Assembly (NCBI RefSeq): GCF_020166415.1
Contig: NZ_JAIQXV010000014.1
Span: 1-64,000 of the forward strand
Source: Deinococcus multiflagellatus
Lineage (GTDB): Bacteria; Deinococcota; Deinococci; Deinococcales; Deinococcaceae
Direction of reading: 5' to 3'
Length of the DNA stretch: 64,000 nucleotides
The notes below the pieces were generated by a model, which had not been told where the DNA came from, did not search any database, and worked only from the letters and a program-made list of their open reading frames with translations. Both the position numbers and the translations under genes were made by a program. Of this stretch, positions 29,386-38,065 are shown in pieces; within the stretch, counting starts at the first letter, position 1; the number at the start of each line of letters is the position of its first letter.

Positions 29386-29430
29386 TCAGTCCCAGGCGAA
29401 ACTGGGCCACCACCACATGCCGGCTGTCAT
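29386..29430 (-). CDS. trpL: trp leader peptide
   Basis: A 14-codon ORF, MTAGMWWWPSFAWD followed by TGA. Four of its fourteen residues are Trp, three of them consecutive. The ATG at 29430 follows TATCCT by 7 bases, matching leaderless starts in this window; a second ATG at 29418 would give MWWWPSFAWD. It stands 79 bases upstream of trpE and precedes alternative hairpins. It acts in cis as the sensor of charged tRNA-Trp; the peptide itself need have no function. Confidence 0.88.
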   Translation of the reverse strand: MTAGMWWWPSFAWD

Positions 29431-29589
29431 GGCAAGCAGGATAGCGCGGCGGGGCTGGCGGGCGCCGGCCGTCACGCGGGCGGCTGTCTACACAGTGCGG
29501 GGAGGTGGCTGGGCGCGGGTGGAGGCGGGGCAGTGGACACCTTCAGCCCAGGGTCAAAGCATTGCTCCACGCTGCCTGGCCCTTTCCCC

Positions 29590-32500
29590 TCAGCCCTGCT
29601 CCACCACCTCGGCTGGTCCGGGCAGTTCCAGGTCTTCCAGTGGGGCAAACAGGCGGTCCAGGTCGGCGGCGGTGAGCTGCGTGGCGTCGCTAAGGCCGCC
29701 GTCCAGCACCCCGCGCGCCAGACTGGCCTTGCGCGCCTGCAGGTCCAGAATGCGCTCCTCCACACTGCCGGCCGCAATCAGCTTGTAGACGAACACCGGC
29801 TTGTCCTGCCCAATACGGTAGGCGCGGTCGGTGGCCTGGTCCTCGGCGGCCGGGTTCCACCAGGGGTCGTAGTGAATCACGGTGTCGGCCGCCGTAAGGT
29901 TCAGGCCCACGCCCCCCGCCTTCAGGGTGATCAGGAACACATGGGTTTTGCCGCTCTGGAAGGCGTCAATCTGGCTCTGGCGGTCCTGGGTGCTGCCGGT
30001 GATCATGGAGTACGGCAGGCCTTCCTCGCGCAGCCAGTCTTCAAGGTGGCGCAGCAGGGTGGCAAAACCGCTGAACACCAGCACCCGGCGGCCCTCCTCG
30101 ACCATCTGGGGGAGGTGGGCCTGCAGCCACTCGAATTTGGCGTTGCCCTGCACGCCGCGCGCGGCCTCCAGCTTCACCAGCCGGGGATCGGTGGCGGCCT
30201 GGCGCAGTTTCAGCAGCGCGTCCAGAATGGCGATGGTGCTGCGCGAAAGCCCGCGCGCGCGCAGTTCCTCGCGCACCCGCGCCTCGGTGGTCACGCGCAC
30301 CGTTTCGTACAGGTCGCGCTGATCGCCGTCCAGGGTCACGCGCACCGGAATCTCGGTCTTGGGGGGCAGTTCGCGGGCCACGTCGCGCTTCTCGCGGCGC
30401 AGGATAAAGGGGCGCACCCGGGCGGCCAGGGCGGCGCGGCGGCTGGCCTCGCCCCGCTTTTCAATGGGCGTGCGGTACAGCTCGCGGAAGGTCTTTTCGT
30501 CGTGCAGCAGCCCTGGCGCCAGGAAATTGAACTGCGACCACAGCTCGCCCAGGTGGTTTTCCAGCGGGGTGCCGGTCAGGGCCAGCCGGTGCCGGGCCGG
30601 CAGACTGCCCGCCGCCTTGGCCGCCGCCGTGCGCGTGTTCTTGATGTTCTGGGCCTCGTCCAGAATGACGAGGTGGTACTCGCCTGCGCCCAGTTCGGTG
30701 ATGTCGCGCGGCAGCAGCGGGTAGGTGGTGAGCACCAGATCATGCCCGGGAATCTGCGCAAACAGCGCGCGGCGGTCCTTGCCGTGCAGGGTCAGCACGC
30801 GCAGGGCCGGGGCAAACTTGGCGGCCTCGGCCTGCCAGTTGCCAATCACGCTGGTGGGCGCCACCACGAGGCTGGGGCGGTCTGCGCGGCCCGATTCCTT
30901 TTCCAGCAGCAGGTGGGCCAGGGTTTGGACAGTGTTGTGGGTGACGATATAGCCCTCGGTGACATACAGCCGGTCAGCGGCGGCCACGGCGATGCACTGC
31001 GCCTCTTTTTCACCCACGTACTCGATGGTGCGGATGCCCCGGCTGGGCGGGTATTTGCTGGGCCGCCGGTACGCGGCGAGCTTGGCCGCAAGGCGGAAAG
31101 GGTCCAGTGCCGGTGGCAACTTGAGGGTCACCCGCCAGGTCTCCCCCGTGCGCCGCTCTCCCCGGTACACATGGGTGGTCGCCTTGCGCCGCAGGCGGGC
31201 CGTGCCCCCCAGCGACTGCACGAGTTCCACCACGCCGCGCGCCAGCGCCTCCGAGACGCTGCTGTACTCCACGACCACGCCCGCGTGCCCGTCTGTGTCC
31301 AGCAGGCCCTGCAGGAGCGCCAGCCGCTGCTCGGGACTGCCGCGCAGGTAGGGTTCGGGAATGAATTTGGTGTGGCTGTTGCAGCGGTGCAGGCCCAGGG
31401 CACGCAGGGCGTCTTTGAGGGGATTGGGGGTCCAGCGGCCTCCAGCCACGAGGCGGTACGTGCTGACACGCGCCGTCAGCCGTTCAGCTTGCCGCGCCTC
31501 CACGCCCGCCGGCAGGGCCAGGGCGCCCACCAGTTCGTCCTCGGAGGTGATCCCCAACCCGTAGGTCAGGTGGCCGTCGCCCAGCAGCGCCCCCAGGGTG
31601 TAGGGGTCAACGGGGAGGTCTTGCGGCGCAAACTGCACCGCGTCTACCAGGGGCAGGTAGTGCTTCAGGTTGCCGGCCGCGTCGGTCAGGGAGGCGTGAA
31701 TCTGAGCAGTGGTCCGCACTTGTTCAGGCAGGCCGCGCCGCTTGCGCACCGGGGTATTGACCGCCCACAGGTGCTCTTCATCCACCTCCACACTGGCGCC
31801 GTCGGTGAGGGTCACGCGGTAGATGGGGCGCCGGCCCTGCGGATAGACCCCGATCACGCGGGTGGGGCGGCCATCGCGGCCGATCACATGGTCACCCACC
31901 TGCAGGTCGCCCATGCGGCGCCAGCCCAGCGGCGTGAGCACGCGGGCGTCCAGGGGCTGCGCCTTCCCCAGCCCCATATCGTCGGCCAGGATGCCGCCCA
32001 CGCCGTACTCGCGCAGAAACTGTAGCCACGCCACCCCCTGCAGCTGGTAGGGACGCAGTTCGGCCCGCAGGCCCTGGGGCGGCTCAACGTCGCGCACGCC
32101 GGTAAAGTCGCGCAGGCGGCGGCCCAGGTCCAGCAGGCGCTCGGCGCCCAGCCAGCGGGCCTGCACCGCTTCTTCCAGCTGCGCCAGCCGGGCAGCGTCC
32201 AGCAGGGGCAGCCGCAGGGGCCCGGGGGGCAGGTCGCGCAGGTTCAGCTCAACCAGCACGCCCAGAATGGCGCGCACCCGCCCGGCGGGTAGGGCCACGC
32301 GGCGGCCGTCGTCCAGGGCGGCGTGTAGCACCTCGTCGTCGGGCAATTCGGCCAGGGCCTCGGGGGTAAAGAGGTGCGGCTGCCGGGCAATCAGGTCGGC
32401 CAGGATGGGCAGCAGCGACAGGCGCTGGCCGTCCACCACAATCCCCAGGTCCAGGGTGAACCAGCCGCCGTGGCTGTCGTCGGCCTCGCCGTACCAGTCG

Positions 32501-33978
32501 GTGATTTCGGCGTAGTTCAGCGGAAAATCCGGGTGCAGGTGGATGCTCAGGCCCTGCGCTTCCAGGTCCGCGCGTCCGCCGCCCTGCAAAAAGGCCATCC
32601 AGGCGGCCTCGTCGCCCAGGGTCAGCAGGCGCTCGGCGTCGGGCAGGGTGTAGTCGTGGCCGTACGCCTCTTCCAGGGTCATGAAGCCGGCCAGCGCCAC
32701 GCTGCGCGCCGCTTCACGCTCGGCGGCCGGGTCGCGGCTGACCCGGGTGAGCACCCCGCCTCGGAACACCGCCGGCCCCGCGCCGCTGTCCTGGTGGTCG
32801 GGGACCGTCAGGCCCGCGTATGCGTGGCGCAGTTCGGCCACCGGGAGGGTCACGGCGGTGCGGGCCCCGCTGTAGGCGTGGTGGGTGGCGGGCCGGGCCA
32901 GCAGGTGCAGCTGCGGGGTGTACGGCAGGCGCTCCTCGCGCACCTGGACCGTGTGCGGGATAGGCAGGTTGAGCCCCGAAGCGGTGATCGCGTGGGCCAG
33001 CGCCACCGCCTGCGCGGGCGGCAGGGTGGGCCCCGACAGAAAGCGGGCCACCGTTTCGGCCGGGGCGCCCGTCTGCACGCGGCACAGCGTCAGCGCACCG
33101 GGCAGCACCGCCCAGGGCTTGGGCGCCGGCAACACCTGAGCGTCGGGGTGGTCCTCGACATGCAGGGTGGGCGTCTGGGCGCCCCGGGCGTCGGAGAGCC
33201 ACGCCAGTTGCCCGGCCAGCACCGGGCCCCGGGTGAGGGGCTGTTCGGGGCGCTCCCAGCACAGGCGGCCGGTGGCCAGCAGCTCCTCCAGCAGCAGATC
33301 GGCCGCCGGGTGGTCGTTCAGGGCGTGCAGCTCTTCCTGCCAGCGCCCGGGTTCGTGGGTGGGGGTGGCCGCCACCTCCAGCAGCCGCAGCAGCCCCGCG
33401 TCGCGCCGGGCAAAGGCAGGGGCCGTGGACAGCGTGCGCGGCAGGGCGTAGGGCTCGGCGCCGCGCAGGTCGGGCCCTTCGGCGCTGCGCAGGGGCAGGC
33501 GCACCAGTTTGACCGCCACGCGCCGCCCGCCGCCCGCCGTGGCCGGGGGCAGCAGCCGCAGCACATAGCGCAGCTCGAACTGCCGGCCCCGGCCCGGCGT
33601 TTGTGTCTCGCTGAACGACGCCAGCCACTGCTGGGTGCGGGCGTCCAGGGGTTCTTCGGTGGGAGGCGCCTCGGCCGGCACCTCTTTGGGCACCGGGCGG
33701 GGGCCGGGGGGAGGATCGGTGGCGAGGACCAGCGCGGCCACATGGCGGCAGCGGTAGCGCCCGCAGGTGCAGCTGGAGCCGCGCAGCTGCGGGTCCGGGG
33801 GCGGCAGCAGGTCCACGGTGGCGTGGTAGACCGCGCCGTCGTCGTGGACATTGGCCTCGGCGTGCCAGCCCAGATCGGTCCAGGTGCGCACGGTGTCCTG
33901 CACCGCCTCTTCACGCAGGGCCAGCCCCTGGGCGGCGGTGTCCAGCGCAAAACCGGGTGGCAGTCGGCTGAGCTTCAT
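29590..33978 (-). CDS. SNF2-family helicase with SWIM zinc finger, interrupted by an intein
   Basis: 1462 codons encode a 1119-residue SNF2/DEAD-like ATPase plus a 343-residue intein. The N-terminus has a SWIM finger, SSCTCGRYRCRHVAALV (Cys70, Cys72, Cys77, His79). Walker A is DDMGLGK/T, split after Lys672 by the intein. After the intein come SLVVAPTSVIGNW, LVILDEAQNIKN, ALTGTPLENHLGELWSQFNFL, then helicase motif VI in VGLNLTAADTVIHYDPWWNP and ATDRAYRIGQ. Bacterial SNF2 proteins of this type act on DNA-protein complexes in transcription or repair, but the target is unknown. The protein can be active only after splicing restores the nucleotide-binding loop. It lies upstream of the trp operon. 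Confidence 0.93.
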   Translation of the reverse strand: MKLSRLPPGFALDTAAQGLALREEAVQDTVRTWTDLGWHAEANVHDDGAVYHATVDLLPPPDPQLRGSSCTCGRYRCRHVAALVLATDPPPGPRPVPKEVPAEAPPTEEPLDARTQQWLASFSETQTPGRGRQFELRYVLRLLPPATAGGGRRVAVKLVRLPLRSAEGPDLRGAEPYALPRTLSTAPAFARRDAGLLRLLEVAATPTHEPGRWQEELHALNDHPAADLLLEELLATGRLCWERPEQPLTRGPVLAGQLAWLSDARGAQTPTLHVEDHPDAQVLPAPKPWAVLPGALTLCRVQTGAPAETVARFLSGPTLPPAQAVALAHAITASGLNLPIPHTVQVREERLPYTPQLHLLARPATHHAYSGARTAVTLPVAELRHAYAGLTVPDHQDSGAGPAVFRGGVLTRVSRDPAAEREAARSVALAGFMTLEEAYGHDYTLPDAERLLTLGDEAAWMAFLQGGGRADLEAQGLSIHLHPDFPLNYAEITDWYGEADDSHGGWFTLDLGIVVDGQRLSLLPILADLIARQPHLFTPEALAELPDDEVLHAALDDGRRVALPAGRVRAILGVLVELNLRDLPPGPLRLPLLDAARLAQLEEAVQARWLGAERLLDLGRRLRDFTGVRDVEPPQGLRAELRPYQLQGVAWLQFLREYGVGGILADDMGLGKAQPLDARVLTPLGWRRMGDLQVGDHVIGRDGRPTRVIGVYPQGRRPIYRVTLTDGASVEVDEEHLWAVNTPVRKRRGLPEQVRTTAQIHASLTDAAGNLKHYLPLVDAVQFAPQDLPVDPYTLGALLGDGHLTYGLGITSEDELVGALALPAGVEARQAERLTARVSTYRLVAGGRWTPNPLKDALRALGLHRCNSHTKFIPEPYLRGSPEQRLALLQGLLDTDGHAGVVVEYSSVSEALARGVVELVQSLGGTARLRRKATTHVYRGERRTGETWRVTLKLPPALDPFRLAAKLAAYRRPSKYPPSRGIRTIEYVGEKEAQCIAVAAADRLYVTEGYIVTHNTVQTLAHLLLEKESGRADRPSLVVAPTSVIGNWQAEAAKFAPALRVLTLHGKDRRALFAQIPGHDLVLTTYPLLPRDITELGAGEYHLVILDEAQNIKNTRTAAAKAAGSLPARHRLALTGTPLENHLGELWSQFNFLAPGLLHDEKTFRELYRTPIEKRGEASRRAALAARVRPFILRREKRDVARELPPKTEIPVRVTLDGDQRDLYETVRVTTEARVREELRARGLSRSTIAILDALLKLRQAATDPRLVKLEAARGVQGNAKFEWLQAHLPQMVEEGRRVLVFSGFATLLRHLEDWLREEGLPYSMITGSTQDRQSQIDAFQSGKTHVFLITLKAGGVGLNLTAADTVIHYDPWWNPAAEDQATDRAYRIGQDKPVFVYKLIAAGSVEERILDLQARKASLARGVLDGGLSDATQLTAADLDRLFAPLEDLELPGPAEVVEQG
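30934..31962 (-). other. Intein with LAGLIDADG homing endonuclease in the SNF2 Walker A loop
   Basis: Residues 673-1015 of the host ORF (343 residues). Block A is AQPLDARVLTPLGWRRMGDL, with Ala in place of the usual Cys or Ser at position 1. Block B corresponds to the segment ending EVDEEHLWAVN. The endonuclease motifs are YTLGALLGDGHLTYGLG and LLQGLLDTDGHAG. The C-terminal splice motif is LYVTEGYIVTHN, then Thr+1. Ala1 inteins splice by direct attack of the +1 residue on the N-terminal peptide bond, so Thr+1 must act here. Insertion between Lys and Thr of Walker A is a classic intein site. Confidence 0.92.
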
Positions 33979-34083
33979 GCGGCGCCGGGCGCCAGCAGGG
34001 CGGCCCGTCCCGGCACAGAAGCGAGGAGCGGCGGTGCAGCGGGAACAAACACGCCCCCGAGTCTAGCGCGCCCTGGCAAAAAG

Positions 34084-34111
34084 GGAGGTGGGTTGTGGGC
34101 CGTGGGGTGTA
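34084..34111. repeat. Four-unit degenerate heptad array
   Basis: GGAGGTG, GGTTGTG, GGCCGTG, GGGTGTA head to tail on the plus strand, between the SNF2 start and the stop of the dehydrogenase gene. The GGTTGTG unit is the same as in the palindrome at 41167-41226. No inverted partner is seen. Confidence 0.6.
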
Positions 34112-34120
34112 GGCAAAGGC

Positions 34121-35251
34121 TCAGCGGGCCTGAATGCGCCACACCTTGCCGGCGCCGTCGTCGGTGAGGAGCAGCGCGCCGTCTGCGGCCACGGCGAGGT
34201 CCACCGGGCGCCCGCTGACCGCGCCGCCCTTCAGGAAGCCGGTGAGGAAATCCGCCGTCTGGCCACTCTGGGGGTCCACGGTGATAACCTTGTAGCCACT
34301 CTTCTCCGTGCGGTTCCAGCTGCCGTGCAGCGCCACGAACATCTGCCCCTGGTAGCGGGCCGGGAAGGTCTTACCGGTGTAAAAGGCCAGCCCCAGCGGC
34401 GCCGAGTGCGCGGTGGTCAGTGCCAGGGCCGGGGCGGCGCCCGTGCAGGTTGCGGCGGTGCGGCGGCCAAAATTGCTGTCCCACACCTGCGGCTGCCCAG
34501 CCTGGGTGGGGTAGCAGTAGGGCCAGCCATAAAAGCCGCCGTCGGTCAGGCGCCAGAAGGCTTCAGGTGGAAGGTCGTCGCCCAGCTGGTCCCGGCCGTT
34601 GTTGGTGGCGTAGAGCTGCCCACCAAACCATTCCAGCCCCACCGCGTTGCGCAGGCCGCTGGCGTACAGGCGGCCATTTTTGCCATCCGCGTCGTATACC
34701 CAGACGGCGGCGCGCCGGGCGTCGCTTTCCTCGCAGACATTGCAGGTGCTGCCCACCGAAACATACATGCGCCCGTCTGGCCCAAAGACCACGGTGCGGG
34801 TGGAGTGGCCGCCGCCCCCGGGCAGCGCCACCACCGGCTGCGCGGGGCCGCTGGCCTTCAGGTCGCCGGCCGCGTAGGGAAAGCGCACCACGCCGTCGGT
34901 GTTCGCCACGTACAGGAAGCCCCCGTGCAGCGCCAGACCATGCGGCTGGTTCAGGCCGCTGGCGTATACCTCTTTGCTGTCGGCCACCCCGTCGCGGTTG
35001 CGGTCGGGCAGCACGTACACAGTGCCGGCCCCGGTGTCGCTGAGCAGCACGTCGCCGTTACCCGCCACTTCCATCAGGCGCGGCTTTTTAAAGCCCTCGG
35101 CGTACAGCGACACCGAGAAGTCCGCCGGCACAGTCAAACCACTCGTGCCCGGCGGGGTGCCCGGCGCAGGGTTTGCTCCCGTGCCCAGCTGGGTGCAGGC
35201 AGTACTGGAGAGGGCCAGGGTCAGCAGGGCGGCGCAGGCGCGGAGGGTCAT
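34121..35251 (-). CDS. PQQ-dependent sugar dehydrogenase-like lipoprotein
   Basis: 376 residues. An N-terminal lipoprotein signal ends LSSTAC, so the mature protein is lipid-anchored outside the membrane. The rest is a six-bladed beta-propeller of the sorbosone/glucose dehydrogenase family: NQPHGLALHGGFLYVANT, GHSTRTVVFGPDGRMYVSVGSTCNVC, SGLRNAVGLEWFGGQLYATNNGRDQLGDDLPPE, GGFYGWPYCYP and HGSWNRTEKSGYK. The family oxidises sugars or aldoses with PQQ. A second, longer homologue is at 47921-49159. The Cys pair in STCNVCEES is a possible disulfide. Confidence 0.88.
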   Translation of the reverse strand: MTLRACAALLTLALSSTACTQLGTGANPAPGTPPGTSGLTVPADFSVSLYAEGFKKPRLMEVAGNGDVLLSDTGAGTVYVLPDRNRDGVADSKEVYASGLNQPHGLALHGGFLYVANTDGVVRFPYAAGDLKASGPAQPVVALPGGGGHSTRTVVFGPDGRMYVSVGSTCNVCEESDARRAAVWVYDADGKNGRLYASGLRNAVGLEWFGGQLYATNNGRDQLGDDLPPEAFWRLTDGGFYGWPYCYPTQAGQPQVWDSNFGRRTAATCTGAAPALALTTAHSAPLGLAFYTGKTFPARYQGQMFVALHGSWNRTEKSGYKVITVDPQSGQTADFLTGFLKGGAVSGRPVDLAVAADGALLLTDDGAGKVWRIQAR

Positions 35252-35321
35252 ACCCCATCACACCAGCGCCCGGTGAGGCAGGGATGGTGCGCTGCTCAGG
35301 CTGCGCTTAAGGACGACGGGC

Positions 35322-35603
35322 TCAGCTTTCGTACTTGCTCAGCACCTGCTCGGTGCGGGCGTGCTTCACGCGGTTGACCAGCCGCTCGTGCTCGTGCTTG
35401 TCGCGCAGGCTTTTGCTGAGGGTCAGCGTGCTGGCGGTCAGGAACAGGGTGCCCATGTACAGGTAGCCCTTGATCCACCAGTTCACCGGAATGAAGTAGA
35501 TGCCCAGCAGCAGCAGGCAGAGGCTGACCAGAAAGGCAATCCAGATAAAACTGAGCCAGGCGGGCGAGTCGCCCTGCAGATCGGGGTTTACATACTGGGT
35601 CAT
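35322..35603 (-). CDS. YiaA/YiaB-like inner membrane protein
   Basis: 93 residues with two transmembrane helices (about 17-38 and 42-62) separated by the short turn NWWIKGYLY, which is the YiaA/YiaB two-helix domain (LSFIWIAFLVSLCLLLLGIYFIPVNWWIKGY). The tail is charged (SLRDKHEHERLVNRVKHARTEQ). Function unknown; in E. coli yiaAB homologues are inner-membrane proteins of undefined role. AAGGAGG lies 9 bases before the ATG. Confidence 0.88.
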   Translation of the reverse strand: MTQYVNPDLQGDSPAWLSFIWIAFLVSLCLLLLGIYFIPVNWWIKGYLYMGTLFLTASTLTLSKSLRDKHEHERLVNRVKHARTEQVLSKYES

Positions 35604-35748
35604 GCGCGGGCCTCCTTAGGGAAAGGGAACAGGTTGACCCGCAGTGTAGAAGGGCAGGCCGCGCGGCGCTGCCCAATGTGAACAGGGTGCAGCCGGCAGG
35701 GGCGTAAGCCTTCGGAGGATGACAGGGAAGGCGGGGGCGAGGCGCTGC

Positions 35749-35775
35749 TTACGGATATATCGCCTCTTTCCGTAA
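35749..35775. other. Inverted repeat at the left edge of the A+T-rich patch
   Basis: TTACGGA (35749-35755) and TCCGTAA (35769-35775) around a 13-base spacer. It lies where base composition drops, just before the integrase remnant. It may be an operator or a trace of an integration end; no second copy was found near the tRNA gene. Confidence 0.35.
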
Positions 35776-35810
35776 TCCCAAAGCAAGAAGTTCAGCCTTC
35801 CCATTTCAAG

Positions 35811-35993
35811 ATGGGACAGGAGGCTACGGTGCACGGGCTGAGGCATACGCATGCCTCGCTGATGCTGCGCCAGGGCGTGCTACTGGAAGTGGTGAGCGAG
35901 AAGCTGGGGCATTCGCGGCCCAGCTTCACAGCGAACGTGTACCGCCCGGTCTATCAGAGCGAGAGTGGGCCATTGACCTTAGTAGGCTCATAA
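35811..35993 (+). pseudogene. Tyrosine recombinase C-terminal remnant
   Basis: About 60 codons match the C-terminal catalytic part of phage-type integrases: VHGLRHTHASLMLRQGVLLEVVSEKLGHSRPSFTANVYRPVY. The HxLRH box, the LGHS box and the catalytic Tyr (in TANVY) are all present, but the N-terminal arm-binding and core regions are missing and the upstream sequence gives no continuing frame. It marks a past integration at the left edge of an A+T-rich patch that ends near tRNA-Ala. Confidence 0.8.
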
Positions 35994-36072
35994 TCCGCTC
36001 CGAATTCTCTTTGAAATAGCCTGAATTTTAACTAAAGGAGCCAACTTAGTTGCCCCTTTGATCTCTTGAAGA

Positions 36073-37446
36073 TTAGTTTGCTATGAAATCAGTAATCTTC
36101 CCTGGATCTACTCCGATTAGACGCTTATACATCTCAAGCGCTTGCCCATCAGATAGACTCGCAACAATGTCGACAGCAAGGCGGATCTGCCGCTCATGAT
36201 CATCCCGAGTGTTTTTCTCACCCTTGATTTCATCGAATATTCCCCGTAAAGATTGAGGAATAATGCGTTCATCCCCAATTTCAGGAGTTATTATCGTCTC
36301 ATAGTAAGTTTCAAAGAGACCTTTGATTATCTTACGCATCCCGTGCTGTTGAGTTCCCAATTGCGGTCGATCAATTATGTAATGCCATATAATCTTCTTC
36401 AGAAAATTAATCTGAAGAAGCTTTTCACTAGGTATCCTAAGAATAGGAGGGTGACCAAGTCGCATTGGTTCCCAATCGACCTCTAGGCCAGGATCTTCCG
36501 CATCGGTGATGCTTTTTGGTCTAATGTGCTGATTGATACGCGCACCCGACCAGCTAATTAGTGCCAACTGCTCTTCAAGTGACCCATCATAAGGCCTACG
36601 CCTAAAGTCTATATTCTCAAGAAGGTATTTTTGCGCATCCTCAGCGCTCATATTTGTACCCTCAAGTATATCTTTCGAATAAGAATCAAAAAACTCCTGC
36701 ATTCCTTCTCGGCTGGTCAAATAGTGCATAGGAATTAGACCAGCCTTATAAAAGTCAACCAGATCGTGCACCGCGTAAGCAATCGCATCTGCATGATCCA
36801 TAATTTGAGCTTCTAAAGATCTCGGTTCATGGCCTTCCCCATGTGTTCCTTCTCGAGCAAACCGGTAGGCCTCCATATCATCCCTGTATGCGCCAAACTT
36901 TTTATACTTGGAACTTCCTTTAGGACCACTTCTTGGCCAAGGGTACTTTAAAATGGCATTTAAAGTAGCTCGCGTTAGGTCAAGGCCAGGGACGTTAAGT
37001 TTCCGAAGAGCTAGGCGAGTCACAATTCTGAAGGATTGAGCATTGCCTTCAAACCCTTCAAAATTCTCGATACCTCGCTCTTTGGCCGCAGCAATACTCA
37101 GGTTATCAAGAGTCTTTTCTGCAACATGCCCAAAGGGAGGGTGACCTAAATCATGAGCTAAACAAGCAGCCTCGACCACGTCAGGAGAAATGAGCTCCCT
37201 ACGCTTATCTCCATCAGGGAGCTCATTTAGGAGGTACTGAGCCATCCGCTGTCCTATCTGAGAAACCTCAATAGTATGGGTCAACCGATTATGGAACGTA
37301 TGGTCATGAGGGCTGATCACCTGTGTGATGCCGCCCAAACGCCGGAGCGACTCGCTATAGAGAATCCTATCGCGATCACGCTGAAAAGAGTTCCGGGGGT
37401 CATCCCCGGAACTCTGCGTGTGAAGTCTAATATTTCTGGAGGTCAT
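36073..37446 (-). CDS. dgt: dGTP triphosphohydrolase (dGTPase)
   Basis: 457 residues of the HD-domain dNTPase family, which removes triphosphate from dGTP or other dNTPs. Motifs: SESLRRLGGITQV, then HNRLTHTIEVSQIGQ (first metal His), CLAHDLGHPPFGHVAEK (HD pair) and EGNAQSFRIVTRL; DHADAIAYAVHDLVD supplies the last Asp. dGTPases can defend against phage by depleting dNTPs. The G+C content and codon use are clearly lower than all neighbours, and the gene sits between an integrase remnant and a tRNA, so it was probably acquired horizontally. It is preceded by a small gene on the same strand, 17 bases upstream. Confidence 0.93.
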   Translation of the reverse strand: MTSRNIRLHTQSSGDDPRNSFQRDRDRILYSESLRRLGGITQVISPHDHTFHNRLTHTIEVSQIGQRMAQYLLNELPDGDKRRELISPDVVEAACLAHDLGHPPFGHVAEKTLDNLSIAAAKERGIENFEGFEGNAQSFRIVTRLALRKLNVPGLDLTRATLNAILKYPWPRSGPKGSSKYKKFGAYRDDMEAYRFAREGTHGEGHEPRSLEAQIMDHADAIAYAVHDLVDFYKAGLIPMHYLTSREGMQEFFDSYSKDILEGTNMSAEDAQKYLLENIDFRRRPYDGSLEEQLALISWSGARINQHIRPKSITDAEDPGLEVDWEPMRLGHPPILRIPSEKLLQINFLKKIIWHYIIDRPQLGTQQHGMRKIIKGLFETYYETIITPEIGDERIIPQSLRGIFDEIKGEKNTRDDHERQIRLAVDIVASLSDGQALEMYKRLIGVDPGKITDFIAN

Positions 37447-37463
37447 ACCCCCATTTTACTGCT

Positions 37464-37694
37464 TCACTGGGCAGCTGCCGTGTACTTCACGCCATCACGC
37501 ACGCGTACCAGTTGCTTCTGATCCATCAGGTAGTACATAGCCAGTTCGGCGTCAACCGCTCGGGTACCCCGATTATTCTGGACCACGGTATCCATCAGTG
37601 CCTGTGATGGCATGCGGCCACCTGCACCCTCAAGAACTTGGACCATTTGCTGTGTCGCTCGCATGACGCGTTCATGCAATTCCTTGTTCGTCAT
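37464..37694 (-). CDS. Small winged-helix-like protein upstream of the dGTPase
   Basis: 76 residues: an N-terminal helix (KELHERVMRATQQMVQVLEG) followed by MPSQALMDTVVQNN and YYLMDQKQLVRVRDGVKYTAA, whose helix-helix-strand-turn-strand order could be a small winged helix. I recognise no family. It shares low G+C content with the dGTPase and is probably its operon partner, perhaps a regulator. GAGAGGAGAGAGAAC precedes the ATG, giving a purine-rich ribosome-binding site. Confidence 0.6.
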   Translation of the reverse strand: MTNKELHERVMRATQQMVQVLEGAGGRMPSQALMDTVVQNNRGTRAVDAELAMYYLMDQKQLVRVRDGVKYTAAAQ

Positions 37695-37810
37695 GTTCTC
37701 TCTCCTCTCGGATCCATCGTCCGTGTTGGACCCATGACCGAGAAACCTAGGGGCAGCCTTGGCCGGCAGAGACCACTAGGATCGAATTCATAGCACCACC
37801 ACGGCTGTGG

Positions 37811-37828
37811 ACTTTCGTTAACGAAAGT
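37811..37828. promoter_or_regulatory. Perfect 18-base palindrome upstream of the dGTPase operon
   Basis: ACTTTCGTTAACGAAAGT is a perfect palindrome about 115 bases upstream of the small gene. It is a good candidate operator for a dimeric regulator of the dGTPase pair, or part of an incoming element. The rest of 37695-37940 shows no ORF. Confidence 0.5.
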
Positions 37829-37940
37829 TGGTGCTTATGCATCATATGTCTCTGCAGACGACATCAGGTGAGATATTCAGCAGGGACGTTAAAACTCACG
37901 TGGTCTAACTCGAAATTTTTATCGTCCCAGGGGGCGAATC

Positions 37941-37969
37941 TTGTCTCCGAAGTTGTTAACACCTACAAT
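37941..37969 (+). promoter_or_regulatory. Candidate sigma-70 promoter with no gene downstream
   Basis: TTGTCT (37941-37946), 17 bases, TACAAT (37964-37969) on the plus strand. The transcript would run about 110 bases to the hairpin at 38075-38093, antisense to nothing until the tRNA, and contains no convincing ORF. It could be a small RNA. Confidence 0.35.
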
Positions 37970-38065
37970 GGGGGTAAGACGCTTGGTCGACTAAATGTCT
38001 AACTCGTTTGACATATATATATAGCGATATGGTTGGTCACAGCACCGTCCCATGGAGGGAAAGCC

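Larger units (their letters stand above)
29329..29430 (-). promoter_or_regulatory. trp operon attenuator (leader peptide plus alternative hairpins)
   Basis: A ribosome-mediated attenuator. On the minus strand, in order: the Trp-rich leader ORF; segment 1 CCCAG, on the codons just after the three Trp; segment 2 CCTGGG; segment 3 GCGCCCAGGTGG (29364-29353); and segment 4 CCACCGGGCGC (29344-29334) followed by TTTTT. Segments 1:2 and 3:4 (terminator) can pair, or 2:3 (CCTGGG with CCCAGG, antiterminator). A ribosome stalled at the Trp codons would cover segment 1 and let 2:3 form. TATCCT ends 7 bases before the leader ATG, so the leader itself is leaderless. Confidence 0.85.

Noticed and set aside
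29317..32025. A 902-codon plus-strand open frame opposite the SNF2 gene
   Set aside because: A shadow of the SNF2 frame: no family motifs, no start context, and biased composition. The same holds for long frames opposite hrpB, trpE, kamA and the PQQ-type dehydrogenase.
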